Below are positions 1 to 9,270 of a stretch of DNA of 64,000 nucleotides, piece after piece. Under the pieces are notes generated by a model. That model searched no databases. It was not told where the DNA came from and saw only the letters and a list, made by a program, of their open reading frames with translations. The position numbers and the translations under genes are program-made. Within the stretch, counting starts at the first letter, position 1, and each line of letters starts with the position of its first letter. The DNA is taken from the IMG/VR virus record IMGVR_UViG_3300027733_001253, positions 124,001 through 188,000 of that record; one strand, given 5' to 3'. The stretch is from a virus.

Positions 1-1
1 T

Positions 2-238
2 ATTTTACCAGAAGATGAGAAAGAAAAAATTAGACAACTGTATGAAGAATATTGTGATTGGTTAGTTAAGAATAATGCAAAAGACAACATCATACATGAT
101 GTAAAAGGAATAGTAAGTTATATGGATAGTGTAGATCATACTAATCTGTTATCTGAATTTAAAAAACAAATAACAGTCATTGATGAAGTTAGAAATGAAA
201 AATTTATAGAAATTTATCCGGAATTAAAAATATTATGA
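2..238 (+). CDS. C-terminal end of a radical SAM (twitch-type) protein, partial
   Basis: The reading frame is open from the window edge and ends at TGA 236-238, giving 78 residues of a C-terminus. No cysteine motif is present in this fragment. Its place directly before three radical SAM genes, and a helical tail ending in charged residues like the tails of the genes at 255 and 2585, suggest it is the end of another member of that family. That assignment is inference. Its last codons lie inside a perfect 20-bp tandem duplication. Confidence 0.5.
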   Translation: MLPEDEKEKIRQLYEEYCDWLVKNNAKDNIIHDVKGIVSYMDSVDHTNLLSEFKKQITVIDEVRNEKFIEIYPELKIL

Positions 239-260
239 ATGAATTAAAAATATTATGAAT
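221..260 (+). repeat. Perfect 20-bp tandem duplication at a gene junction
   Basis: Bases 221-240 and 241-260 are identical. The unit carries the stop codon of the upstream gene and the ATGAATGAATTA start region of the downstream gene. The first copy creates a 7-codon minicistron (ATG 235, stop 256-258) that ends over the real start at 255. It looks like a recent slippage duplication. Confidence 0.9.
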
Positions 261-1616
261 GAATTAGAAACTGCACCAGTTACTAAAAAACTTGATTGGG
301 CTATTAAAAGTGTAGATAAATTTTGTACTTTGCCATGGTTAAATTTAAACACTAACCCAAACGGTAATATAAAACTATGCTGTAGTATTCCTTTAGATAC
401 CTTTGTCTCAGATAAAAATGCTAAATCTTACAATTTAGGATACCATGACATTGATGAAATATGGGACAGCATTTATATGCAATATGTTAGAGAAAGAAAA
501 ATAAAAGGAGAAGGTGCTCCTGATTGTCAAGATTGCTACAAAATAGAAAAACTATCAGGACATAGTCCTAGAATGGGTCAAAATGCAATGTGGTTGTCAT
601 ATATACAAAAAGATAAATTGTTATCTAATTATTTAGATGCAAATTTAGAAAAACAATCAGTACCACAATTACCTGTTAGCCTGGAACTTAGATTAGGCAA
701 TCAATGTAACTTACAATGTGTTAGTTGTTGGGGCATGAGTAGTTCTTTGATACATCAAGAAAGAACAGAATATTTAGATAAAAATTATTTAGATAATCCA
801 AAATTAAGTTGGTTAAAGTCAAAGTGGAAAACAGAACAACAAATAGTTAATGAGACTGATGTTCGTGATTGGTTTGAAACTGAAATATTTTACAACAATT
901 TTAAAAAGATGGCTCCTACTTTGCGTAGATTATATACTACCGGCGGTGAACCTACCTTAATTAAAGCTAATTACAAAATGTTTGAAATGTTATTGGAAGC
1001 AAATAACACAGACTGCCAAATAGAATTTACTAGTAATATGACAACTTGGAATCAATCATTCTATAGTAAGTTAGAAAAATTTAAAAACGTTGAAATACAG
1101 ATGAGTATTGACGGGGTTGGTGAAGTAGGTGAATATATTAGGTATCCTAGTGACTTTGCCAAAGTTAGAGAAAACGTAGATAAAGCAGTTGAGTTAGCAT
1201 CAACTCGACCAGGTTGGAAGATAAAATGCTATACTGTACTACAAGCTATGAATTTTAAGCATGTTATGTCAATTTGGAGTATGTTGTATTTGCTATCTTC
1301 TAAACATGATAAACACATAACGTGGTGGCCTATAACTTTATCTGCACCTGAATTTCTTTCATTGAACGCTATTCCTAAAAACATTAGAGAAGAATATATT
1401 GAAATAGTTACCAAACAATCAATGAATTATAGAAAATATTACAATGACGCCCCAAATAGATTTGTAGTTGATGACCATACTTTTAATGCGTATAAAGATT
1501 CAGTATTAAATTCTCCATACAATAGCGAGTTGAGTGACAGATTAAAACATTTTATTGAGTTTAATGACAAGCATCGTAATTTGAAAGGTACTGAATTGTT
1601 TAAGGATATCATATGA
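255..1616 (+). CDS. Radical SAM protein, twitch/SPASM-like
   Basis: This 453-residue protein has the radical SAM cluster motif CX3CX2C at C151, C155 and C158, followed by a GGEP motif near residue 232, as expected for S-adenosylmethionine binding. A separate N-terminal cysteine set (C24, C42, C43, C91, C94) probably holds an auxiliary iron-sulfur cluster like the twitch or SPASM domains of peptide-modifying radical SAM enzymes. The substrate is unknown. It is the second gene of a co-directional run of radical SAM genes; its stop overlaps the next start by 4 bp (ATGA), so the two are probably translationally coupled. The start at 255 is the second copy created by the upstream duplication. Family assignment is secure, function is not. 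Confidence 0.85.
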   Translation: MNELETAPVTKKLDWAIKSVDKFCTLPWLNLNTNPNGNIKLCCSIPLDTFVSDKNAKSYNLGYHDIDEIWDSIYMQYVRERKIKGEGAPDCQDCYKIEKLSGHSPRMGQNAMWLSYIQKDKLLSNYLDANLEKQSVPQLPVSLELRLGNQCNLQCVSCWGMSSSLIHQERTEYLDKNYLDNPKLSWLKSKWKTEQQIVNETDVRDWFETEIFYNNFKKMAPTLRRLYTTGGEPTLIKANYKMFEMLLEANNTDCQIEFTSNMTTWNQSFYSKLEKFKNVEIQMSIDGVGEVGEYIRYPSDFAKVRENVDKAVELASTRPGWKIKCYTVLQAMNFKHVMSIWSMLYLLSSKHDKHITWWPITLSAPEFLSLNAIPKNIREEYIEIVTKQSMNYRKYYNDAPNRFVVDDHTFNAYKDSVLNSPYNSELSDRLKHFIEFNDKHRNLKGTELFKDII

Positions 1617-2584
1617 ATGATAAATTGATAGCGATAAGACCGGTAGAAACTCCGTATATCAATATAACCTGGCAAGTAAGTGACTTCTGTAATTTTAAAT
1701 GTAGTTATTGCAATCCTGGTAACTGGGCAGGCAAAAATCCTAAGAAGAATGAGCCAAAAGATTTTGATAAGATAGTAGACAATTTAAACATAATTTTAAC
1801 TGCACAAGAAGCTAGGGGATATAAAGGATTTAAATTCTTCTTTAGTGGGGGAGAGCCTACTGTTTGGCCTCATTTATTACCATTGATTAAATGGTTAAAA
1901 GAACGACTAGATGACCCGCAAATTGCAATCAATACTAATTTGAGTACTAGCACTAACTGGTGGAAAGAGAATTATCACTTGTTCCATGACGTTGTAGCTA
2001 GCTATCATATTGATTTTGCAAATACTCCTAGGTACTTAGACAACTTGATTTTTTTACAAGATAAGGTAAATTATCTATGCTGTAGAATGATGATGCAAGA
2101 AAATAGATTTGATGAAGTTGTTGAGTTTGGGGAAAGAGTAAAATCTATTTTACAAAATTATAATTTAGAATGGGTGCCATTGTTTGATGACATTAGTGTC
2201 AATGTGGGTCCATGGAAATACAGTGAACCTAGAATGTATGAATTCTTTGAGACACATACATTTGAATCACAAACTAAAATTAGTAAGCCAAATGGAAGTA
2301 AATGGCGAACTGCAAGCAAAGAAGTATATGAGTCTGAAACAGAGCAACCGTTGAACGGTAATAGACTGGTGGCAGAACGTAAAAATTTCTTTTCAGGATG
2401 GAAATGCTATGTTGATGAAAGTTTGTTTATAAATAGTACTGGACATATAACTGCTGCAAGTTGTGGGCAAGGCCCTTCATTGGGTAATATATATGATACT
2501 GTTACTACAGTAGCAGAACCAGTGATATGTAAAAAGCAGCAATGTACATGCGGAACCGATATACTTATTACAAAGGAAATTTAA
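1613..2584 (+). CDS. Radical SAM protein with C-terminal cysteine cluster
   Basis: This 323-residue protein carries the radical SAM CX3CX2C motif at C26, C30 and C33 and a GGEP motif near residue 80. The last 60 residues hold five further cysteines (after WKC, ASC, VICK and CTC), which resembles a SPASM or twitch domain for a second Fe-S cluster. Such enzymes commonly modify ribosomally made peptides or carbohydrates; nothing here fixes the substrate. It overlaps the upstream radical SAM gene by 4 bp and ends exactly where the next one begins, so three enzymes appear to be made from one message in similar amounts. Confidence 0.85.
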   Translation: MNDKLIAIRPVETPYINITWQVSDFCNFKCSYCNPGNWAGKNPKKNEPKDFDKIVDNLNIILTAQEARGYKGFKFFFSGGEPTVWPHLLPLIKWLKERLDDPQIAINTNLSTSTNWWKENYHLFHDVVASYHIDFANTPRYLDNLIFLQDKVNYLCCRMMMQENRFDEVVEFGERVKSILQNYNLEWVPLFDDISVNVGPWKYSEPRMYEFFETHTFESQTKISKPNGSKWRTASKEVYESETEQPLNGNRLVAERKNFFSGWKCYVDESLFINSTGHITAASCGQGPSLGNIYDTVTTVAEPVICKKQQCTCGTDILITKEI

Positions 2585-3829
2585 ATGTCACTGTATTGTG
2601 CGCTAGCATCAAATTCTATAAGTTTTGGATACGACGGAACCATAAGACCTTGTTGTGCAGTAGATACTTATTTTTGGCCCGGGCAAACACGGCATCAACT
2701 AAAGAACTATGATAATAATGTAGTAAAATGGTTTAACAATGATGAGTTAGTATCGCTAAGAACAAAACTACTAGATGGTAAATGGGATCCTATATGTAAC
2801 ATGTGTCGTACTAGAGAACAGCATGGACAAGCTAGTACCAGACAAATATTCAATAATACGTTAGATAGTGTGGAATCTAGATTAAATAAAAATCTTCATA
2901 CTGCTACTGCTACTATACCTGACTTATCTAATATATTTTTATTAGATATAACAGTGGGTAATAAATGTAATAGTGCATGTTTAATGTGTAATGAATCTGC
3001 TAGTTCACTTTGGAAAAAAGAACAAGAGATTATCACTGGTGAAAAAATGGATTGGATTACTCCAAACTGGTTTACTGAAGAAAATATACCTAACTTGATT
3101 GATAACTTACCTAACCTTAGTGCTATACAGTTTTTAGGCGGCGAACCTACAATCAATGAACCACATATATTTTTATTAAAACGATTGATTGACCAAGGTA
3201 GAGCAAAAAATATAACATTAGGATATGTAACTAATTTGACTGGAGTCTCAGATGAATTGTTAGAGTTGTGGAGTCACTTTAGTACTAAGCATATTACTAT
3301 TAGTGTAGATGGAGTAGGTCCTATTAATGAATATATTAGATACCCCTTCAGTTGGAATAAGGTAACATCACAGTTAGATAATTTAAAAGAAATTGCTAAA
3401 CAGCATGGCAATTACCATATTGGATTAAGTCATACTGTAATCTCATTGAACCTGCTCACATTGGATACTTTAATTGATTGGTGGGAAACTCAGATTGAAA
3501 CTAATTCAAGCATATTAAAAAGTCTCCCGCACATACAATGTGTTAATAACCCTGACTATTTTGATCCTATATACATGCCAAATGAGATGAAAGAGAAAGC
3601 TAAAGATACTCTACAACGAGTAATTCAATTATCTGCTGAACGCAATTTAGGAGATAAGTACACTTCGGCAATTAATAACATACTTAATACTGTAATAAAC
3701 AAACAAGTTGATAGCGAGTTGCGAATCAATAAGTGGTTAGAAATGCAAAAATTTGTTACGTCATTAGATAAGCATCGTAATAGAAATATATTTGATTATA
3801 TACCGTATATGAAAGATTATTGGATATAA
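2585..3829 (+). CDS. Radical SAM protein, twitch/SPASM-like
   Basis: This 414-residue protein has the same architecture as the gene at 255: N-terminal cysteines C23, C24, C71 and C74, then the radical SAM motif CX3CX2C at C128, C132 and C135 and a GGEPT motif near residue 191. It is probably a paralogue of that gene. The C-terminal tail is helical and charged. It begins immediately after the stop of the gene at 1613 and is followed one base later by a glycosyltransferase-like gene, so it is part of the same operon. The substrate is unknown. Confidence 0.85.
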   Translation: MSLYCALASNSISFGYDGTIRPCCAVDTYFWPGQTRHQLKNYDNNVVKWFNNDELVSLRTKLLDGKWDPICNMCRTREQHGQASTRQIFNNTLDSVESRLNKNLHTATATIPDLSNIFLLDITVGNKCNSACLMCNESASSLWKKEQEIITGEKMDWITPNWFTEENIPNLIDNLPNLSAIQFLGGEPTINEPHIFLLKRLIDQGRAKNITLGYVTNLTGVSDELLELWSHFSTKHITISVDGVGPINEYIRYPFSWNKVTSQLDNLKEIAKQHGNYHIGLSHTVISLNLLTLDTLIDWWETQIETNSSILKSLPHIQCVNNPDYFDPIYMPNEMKEKAKDTLQRVIQLSAERNLGDKYTSAINNILNTVINKQVDSELRINKWLEMQKFVTSLDKHRNRNIFDYIPYMKDYWI

Positions 3830-3830
3830 T

Positions 3831-5024
3831 ATGGGAATGATGTTAAACACCAATGCATTTTACTATCTTGATAGTATTAAAGAATTGCGTAGTGGGTCAG
3901 TATGGTGGCAGCACTTGAATTTTGTAGATAGTGATTACTACTACTATGAATTTAAACATATGTCAGTTTTTCAAATGTTTCCGATTGAAGATTTAATTCC
4001 TGCAAGAGACATACAACGAATAAGAAATAGAGAAATTAAATTAGTTGTAAATAATAGCCATGAATCATTTCACAATGTTGTTCAAGGTGTATATGAAGGA
4101 TTGATTGTAACAGCTAAACTACCACCTAGTCAAATTATTTTAATGTCAGAGTCCGCAGATATATTATTTGAAATTAGAAAATTTAGCAAATTGTATAATG
4201 TAGAAGAAATGAAATGTGTATGGACACGCATAATGGAGTTTGACATAAAATCTAACAAACAATTGATAATGTCTGTAGATGGATATACTGAACTAAACAC
4301 ACTAAAAGATAAAGTATACAATAAAAAATTTATCAACTTTAATAGAAGATGGAGATTGCATCGCCCAGTGCTGGTTAGTTTATTGTATGCTAATAACTTG
4401 CTAGACAAAGGGTATGTTAGCATGGCATCAAGTGATGACAACAGATCATGGCAAACTGTTTGGAGTAGTATGTTAAGCTGTCACGCAAATACTCCTGAGA
4501 TAGTTAATCTTTTGAAGAATAACGAACAACAGATATTAAACATGCCAAATTTGTATATCGATACAAACGATTTAGTTACAAATCGAGCAATACTAGATTC
4601 CTCTACTGATTACCTATATGAAAATACTTATTTTAGTGTAGTGTCTGAGACTAATTATTATACCAGTGATACGTTTGAAGATGGATCACCAAGTGTTAGT
4701 TACCATGGGTTTGGTAGGCATTTAACTGAAAAAGTTTTTAAAACTATAGCAAATAAACACCCGGCATTGTTAGTATCTCCTCCCCATTCTTTGATTAAAT
4801 TAAGAGAGTTAGGATACAAAACATTCTCCCCATGGATAGACGAAAGTTATGATTTAGAATTAAATGACTCTAAAAGGATGTTAAAGGTAGTAGCAGAAAT
4901 TAAAAGATTGTGCGAATTGAAACCCAATGAGTTATCAGAATTCTTAAATAACGTTAAACCAATCTGTGAATATAATCAAAAAGTGTTATTAAATCAAACT
5001 ACATTCTTAACTCAACTAAACTGA
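3831..5024 (+). CDS. GT10-like (fucosyltransferase-type) protein, family uncertain
   Basis: This 397-residue protein shares its C-terminal half with the gene at 8181: a YFSVVSET segment, then TEKVFK, a conserved proline-histidine step and a YKTFSPWIDESYD segment. That layout is typical of phage proteins resembling family GT10 glycosyltransferases, where the TEKxFK region contributes to nucleotide-sugar binding. The N-terminal part is not recognised. It follows the radical SAM operon and ends 9 bp inside the convergent gene at 5016. A role in glycosylating phage or host surface structures is inferred from the family resemblance and the neighbouring UDP-sugar dehydrogenase. Confidence 0.5.
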   Translation: MGMMLNTNAFYYLDSIKELRSGSVWWQHLNFVDSDYYYYEFKHMSVFQMFPIEDLIPARDIQRIRNREIKLVVNNSHESFHNVVQGVYEGLIVTAKLPPSQIILMSESADILFEIRKFSKLYNVEEMKCVWTRIMEFDIKSNKQLIMSVDGYTELNTLKDKVYNKKFINFNRRWRLHRPVLVSLLYANNLLDKGYVSMASSDDNRSWQTVWSSMLSCHANTPEIVNLLKNNEQQILNMPNLYIDTNDLVTNRAILDSSTDYLYENTYFSVVSETNYYTSDTFEDGSPSVSYHGFGRHLTEKVFKTIANKHPALLVSPPHSLIKLRELGYKTFSPWIDESYDLELNDSKRMLKVVAEIKRLCELKPNELSEFLNNVKPICEYNQKVLLNQTTFLTQLN

Positions 5025-6938
5025 TGCACGAGAAATAATAGTTTTTCCAAAGTTTCTTTTTCTACCAAAATACATATTTTCTAAGAAACGGTCTTGGCTC
5101 ATATCTTTATCTTCAGTAGTGTCAAATTTATAAATTGCACTATTTTTTATATTACTGTTGTCTTGAATATATCCTAAAAAATCATAATCAAAACTTTGAT
5201 ATCGTGGCAGAGCACCTAGGTCTCTGTAATCAATAACATAGTTTCTTTGGAATTGTAATAGTTGTTCTCTAACAGGAGATTCAATATTATAAGTTTCTCG
5301 CAAAAATTCATCTAATGATTCAAATACATAATTAATCATTTTGTCTTTGACCATGTACAGAGTAGTTCTGTGCATAAGGTTCCACCCAAATACTTCAATG
5401 TTACCAATCTTAGGGTGATCGATTCTACCATTGGTCATCCAGTTAGCAAAATAACTGCGTGTATCTGCGAATTGTAATCTAAACCATGAATCTTTTTTAA
5501 TCCATTCATATAAATTTTCATAGAACACAGAATAGTCTATATCTTGTTTAGCTAAGTATCTAGCTATGTACGTTGTCAACCCATTGATATGAAATGTTTG
5601 TATAAAACTAGACCATACTAGAGTATCTAACATTAATTCATGCGGTATAGTTTTTGTTGATACTACTACATCAATGCTTTCATTTAAATCTTTGTCACCG
5701 TAACTACCACTCATATAATCATATACAGCAACTGATTCTAACTTGTATAGTTTTTTCTGCAATAAATTCATCTCAGCATTTTCTAGTAATTGACATTGTA
5801 GAATGTTAATTCCATTATGATTGCCCGCACGGAATATTTTCCAGAAAGCATTTTTCCATGATTCTACTGTCTCACCGGGTAAACCTAATATCAATTCTGT
5901 ATATACTGGTATATTATTCTTATCACATAGTGCAAAGATTTCGTCAATCTTGTGTTGGTCAAGATTCCTGCGTTTTATGTTTTCTAGTACATCTTGATCC
6001 ATGCTCTGTACGCTAACGGTAAGTCCTTGCCCAAAATTAGGAGATTCAGTTATTAGTTTTTTGACAATATCAACTACTTCATTCTTTTGATTTTTTGCCC
6101 ATGTCATTGAGAAACTTTTTAAATTGTCCCACTTCTTTTGCACTTCAATTAATTTATCTACAATAGCATTGTCACGCTCTACAAACATTCCAAAGTTAGC
6201 ATCGGTGATAGTGACGAATCCACAATGTTCTCCAATCCAATCTAATTCATCATATACCCTTTGCATATCAAACTTCTTTACTTTGTTATAGGTAAGACTT
6301 CCCCAGTCACAAAATGTACATGCATAGGGACAACCGCGATTTGTTTCTAGTGTAGCGTTCCATATTATGTTAGGATTTTCTGAAATTATTTTATCAAATA
6401 TACCTGTCAAGTATGGACTAGGAATCTCATCTAACTCATTTATGCGGTTAGGATCTCCGGTATTAATCATTCCATTAGGAGAGTTAATTAACAATCCAGG
6501 TATGTGCGTATAGTCCGAATCAAAATCTTCTAATATACGCTTGAATGTCACTTCTCCTTCCATCTTGATTACTAAATCCATAAACGGTTCTTTCTCAAAC
6601 AGTTTAGTATCTTCAATAGCAGGTTCTGGTCCACCAAAAACAATTAAACACTTTGAATTAAGCACCTTTATCATATGTGCTAATTTATAATTGTAACGAT
6701 GGTTCCAGACATAAGTCGAGAATGCTACTAGGTCACTGGTGCTGAGTTTTAATGCTAATTCATCAATAGGTTCCCTGCGCCATACTAAGTGATGTAATTT
6801 CCAAGATTCTTTGATTTTTTCATCATTCAATGCGTAACTTAAAATCACCCCGGCTGAATATGGCAAATAATAAGCATTAAACTCTTTGGGTCCTTGCTGA
6901 AAATTGGGTTGTACGAAACTAATTTTCTTTTTCTTCAT
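5016..6938 (-). CDS. B12-binding-type radical SAM protein
   Basis: This 640-residue protein has an N-terminal Rossmann-like segment (IVFGGPEPAIED near residue 100) of the kind that binds cobalamin in this class, then RGCPYACTFCDWG with the radical SAM cysteines C203, C207 and C210. A characteristic SVQSMD and LILGLPGET follow, as in the TIM barrel of B12-dependent radical SAM enzymes. These commonly methylate or rearrange unreactive carbons. The classical DxHxxG cobalamin ligand motif is not visible, so B12 dependence is uncertain. It is the only minus-strand gene in the first 15 kb and converges on the gene at 3831 with a 9-bp overlap. Confidence 0.8.
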   Translation of the reverse strand: MKKKKISFVQPNFQQGPKEFNAYYLPYSAGVILSYALNDEKIKESWKLHHLVWRREPIDELALKLSTSDLVAFSTYVWNHRYNYKLAHMIKVLNSKCLIVFGGPEPAIEDTKLFEKEPFMDLVIKMEGEVTFKRILEDFDSDYTHIPGLLINSPNGMINTGDPNRINELDEIPSPYLTGIFDKIISENPNIIWNATLETNRGCPYACTFCDWGSLTYNKVKKFDMQRVYDELDWIGEHCGFVTITDANFGMFVERDNAIVDKLIEVQKKWDNLKSFSMTWAKNQKNEVVDIVKKLITESPNFGQGLTVSVQSMDQDVLENIKRRNLDQHKIDEIFALCDKNNIPVYTELILGLPGETVESWKNAFWKIFRAGNHNGINILQCQLLENAEMNLLQKKLYKLESVAVYDYMSGSYGDKDLNESIDVVVSTKTIPHELMLDTLVWSSFIQTFHINGLTTYIARYLAKQDIDYSVFYENLYEWIKKDSWFRLQFADTRSYFANWMTNGRIDHPKIGNIEVFGWNLMHRTTLYMVKDKMINYVFESLDEFLRETYNIESPVREQLLQFQRNYVIDYRDLGALPRYQSFDYDFLGYIQDNSNIKNSAIYKFDTTEDKDMSQDRFLENMYFGRKRNFGKTIISRASV

Positions 6939-6987
6939 CTATTATTTACTAAATAATTTTAACCATTATATTAAATAAGGAAATTTT

Positions 6988-8184
6988 GTGACAACAGTAT
7001 CAATGATTGGGGTAGGTAAATTAGGGCAAGAGTGTGCTGAAGTTATGGCACAACATTATGATGTAGTAGGTTATGATGTAGAGAACAGAAATCCTGCTTT
7101 TCCTATGAAAAAAACAATTGAAGAAGCAGTACAAGGTAGAGATATTATCTTTATTGCAGCACCCACCGCGCATGACCCCATATATGGCGGCGAGACTCCA
7201 ACTAGTCATTTGCCTAATAAAGATTTTGACTATTCTATAGTTACTAACATCTTATTGGAAGTTAATAAGTATGTAAATAAAAACCAATTAGTTGTATTGA
7301 TTAGTACAGTGTTACCGGGGACAGTTCGTAATATATTAGAACCTTGTATCACTAATGCTAGATTTATTTACAACCCATATCTTATAGCTATGGGTACTAC
7401 TAAGTGGGATATGGTAAATCCTGAAATGGTTATTATTGGCACTGATGATGGTAGTATTACTGGAGACGCAAAAGAATTGATTGAGTTCTACAAAGTGTTT
7501 ATAGAGAATGATCCTAGGTATGAAGTAGGAACATGGGATGAAGCCGAGTCTATTAAAATTTTCTATAATACGTTTATATCTACAAAAGTTGCATTAGTTA
7601 ATATGATACAAGATGTTGCTGAAACAAATGGCAATATTAATGTAGATGTTGTAACTAACGCATTATCAAAAAGTACACATAGAATCACTGGGCCTGCATA
7701 CATGAAAGCTGGCATGGGAGATGGTGGTGCATGTCATCCAAGGGATAATATTGCATTGCGTTATCTAGCCGATAGATTAGATTTAGGGTATGACTTATTT
7801 GATGCTATAATGAAAGCACGAGAAGTACAAGCAGATCGCATGGCTAAAAAATGTTTACAGTACGGCAAGAATGTTACTATTATAGGAAAAGCATATAAGC
7901 CTAGTGTGCCGTATACTAACGGAAGTGGTAGTATGTTAGTAGGACATTATATAGAACAGTACGGCGGAATAGTTAACTACTATGATGTTAATACCGGTGA
8001 TCTAGATTTAAAAACAGATAGTACAGAGGTGTACTTAATTGGTTACTGGGAGCAATGGGTAAGAGATATTGATTGGGAAAAAGAAACAAAACGAATTTAT
8101 ACTTTTATTGATCCATGGCGCGAAATGCTTCCAACGTTAGGACATGTAGTTAAGCATTATGGTAATACTAGGAAATTTAAATGA
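6988..8184 (+). CDS. UDP-glucose/GDP-mannose 6-dehydrogenase-like protein
   Basis: This 398-residue protein starts with GTG after AAGGAAA. It opens with a Rossmann fold (GVGKLG, glycines 8, 10 and 13), and the GDGGACHPRDN motif places the catalytic cysteine at C249, matching the GGxCxPKD signature of nucleotide-sugar dehydrogenases. These enzymes oxidise UDP-glucose or a related sugar to the uronic acid with NAD. A C-terminal domain follows the usual GxAYKPxxxY hinge (GKAYKPSVPY). It overlaps the GT10-like gene by 4 bp, so both probably contribute to a surface glycan. The exact sugar cannot be read from the sequence. Confidence 0.8.
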   Translation: MTTVSMIGVGKLGQECAEVMAQHYDVVGYDVENRNPAFPMKKTIEEAVQGRDIIFIAAPTAHDPIYGGETPTSHLPNKDFDYSIVTNILLEVNKYVNKNQLVVLISTVLPGTVRNILEPCITNARFIYNPYLIAMGTTKWDMVNPEMVIIGTDDGSITGDAKELIEFYKVFIENDPRYEVGTWDEAESIKIFYNTFISTKVALVNMIQDVAETNGNINVDVVTNALSKSTHRITGPAYMKAGMGDGGACHPRDNIALRYLADRLDLGYDLFDAIMKAREVQADRMAKKCLQYGKNVTIIGKAYKPSVPYTNGSGSMLVGHYIEQYGGIVNYYDVNTGDLDLKTDSTEVYLIGYWEQWVRDIDWEKETKRIYTFIDPWREMLPTLGHVVKHYGNTRKFK

Positions 8185-9248
8185 CCCCTACTACGCTATT
8201 ACTAAAAATATGGCCAGAATTACAAAATCATATAGATAATATACATATTATTGATTCGCACTTACATACCGCATTTCCTACTACTAGCAATGAAATAATT
8301 GTAAAAGACATACTACAAGCAAAAAAAGAAGGAAAAACTAAGTTTTTATTTTATCTGATAGGTGAAGGAATAGTATTGCAGATGCTTCAAAAAATTCAAG
8401 ATATTGCTAGTTTACTAAAAAATAATATAGATTCTAAAGATTTAATTTATGTATGTGGTGCATCAGATGGGCTAGAAGTGTATGAAAAAATATATAAACA
8501 ATACAATTGGAAAAACAAAATTTCAGTAATATGTGTTAACGCACATTGGTTTAGTTTAAATTATTCAATATTAAGTTCTTTGCCAGTTGAATATAATATA
8601 AAAGAAAAAGAAAAAGTATTTCTATGTTTTAATAAAATGCCTAGAAAGCATAGACTAGATTTATTAGAATTGATGTATTCCTACATAGACAAAGGATATT
8701 ATTCATTTGAAGGGCCAGGACTCAATTGGGATATATTATCTGATGAATATGTTAATATAAAAAAGAATCGTAATAAATTTCCTTTAAGGCTTAATATCAC
8801 TACAGATAGAAGTAATCCAATTGATATTATACCTGATGACATAAAATATTTTGATGATAGTTATTTCAGTATAATAACTGAGACATTGTTTTATACTGAA
8901 CCAAATTATGGAGTTGATTCAACTTTTATAACTGAAAAAACATTCAAATGTTTAGGTTGTATGCATCCCTTTGTTATGTTAGGTAGACCCCACACATTAA
9001 AAGTTCTGAGAAAAATAGGGTACAAAACATTTAGTCCATTCATTAATGAATCATATGATTCTATTGAAAATAATGAAGAAAGATTGATAGCAGTCTTTAA
9101 AGAAATACAAAGATTAATTTCTAAACCAGCTGAAGAATGGATAGAATGGCAAACTAATATAAAAGAAATTGTAGAACATAACAAACAGCATTTCCATTCG
9201 TCAACTGATTATAGCACAACTAAAAACATTGAAAAATATTTCACATAA
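8181..9248 (+). CDS. GT10-like protein, paralogue of the gene at 3831
   Basis: This 355-residue protein shares with the gene at 3831 a YFSIITET segment, TEKTFK, a cysteine-histidine-proline step (GCMHPF) and YKTFSPFINESYD. The segment order matches the C-terminal domain of GT10-like phage proteins. The N-terminal domain holds a predicted Rossmann-like half (IHIIDSHLHT, FLFYLIGEG, LIYVCGASDG). It is coupled to the UDP-sugar dehydrogenase by an ATGA overlap, which fits a nucleotide-sugar donor and transferase pair. Acceptor and donor are unknown. Confidence 0.5.
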   Translation: MTPTTLLLKIWPELQNHIDNIHIIDSHLHTAFPTTSNEIIVKDILQAKKEGKTKFLFYLIGEGIVLQMLQKIQDIASLLKNNIDSKDLIYVCGASDGLEVYEKIYKQYNWKNKISVICVNAHWFSLNYSILSSLPVEYNIKEKEKVFLCFNKMPRKHRLDLLELMYSYIDKGYYSFEGPGLNWDILSDEYVNIKKNRNKFPLRLNITTDRSNPIDIIPDDIKYFDDSYFSIITETLFYTEPNYGVDSTFITEKTFKCLGCMHPFVMLGRPHTLKVLRKIGYKTFSPFINESYDSIENNEERLIAVFKEIQRLISKPAEEWIEWQTNIKEIVEHNKQHFHSSTDYSTTKNIEKYFT

Positions 9249-9262
9249 ACAGTAACTGTTTA
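9246..9262. repeat. 17-bp palindrome before a repeat-protein gene
   Basis: TAAACAGT at 9246-9253 and ACTGTTTA at 9255-9262 are perfect inverted repeats around one central base. The left arm contains the stop codon of the gene at 8181, and the start of the next gene lies 8 bp beyond the right arm. It could be an operator or a small hairpin; the sequence does not distinguish these. Confidence 0.5.
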
Positions 9263-9270
9263 AATATAAG

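Noticed and set aside
255-2584. Treating one of the radical SAM proteins as PqqE, partner of PqqA
   Set aside because: Cysteine spacing and the surrounding residues do not look like PqqE, the genes are 14 kb away, and no PqqB, C or D is present. Host enzymes are the likelier partners.
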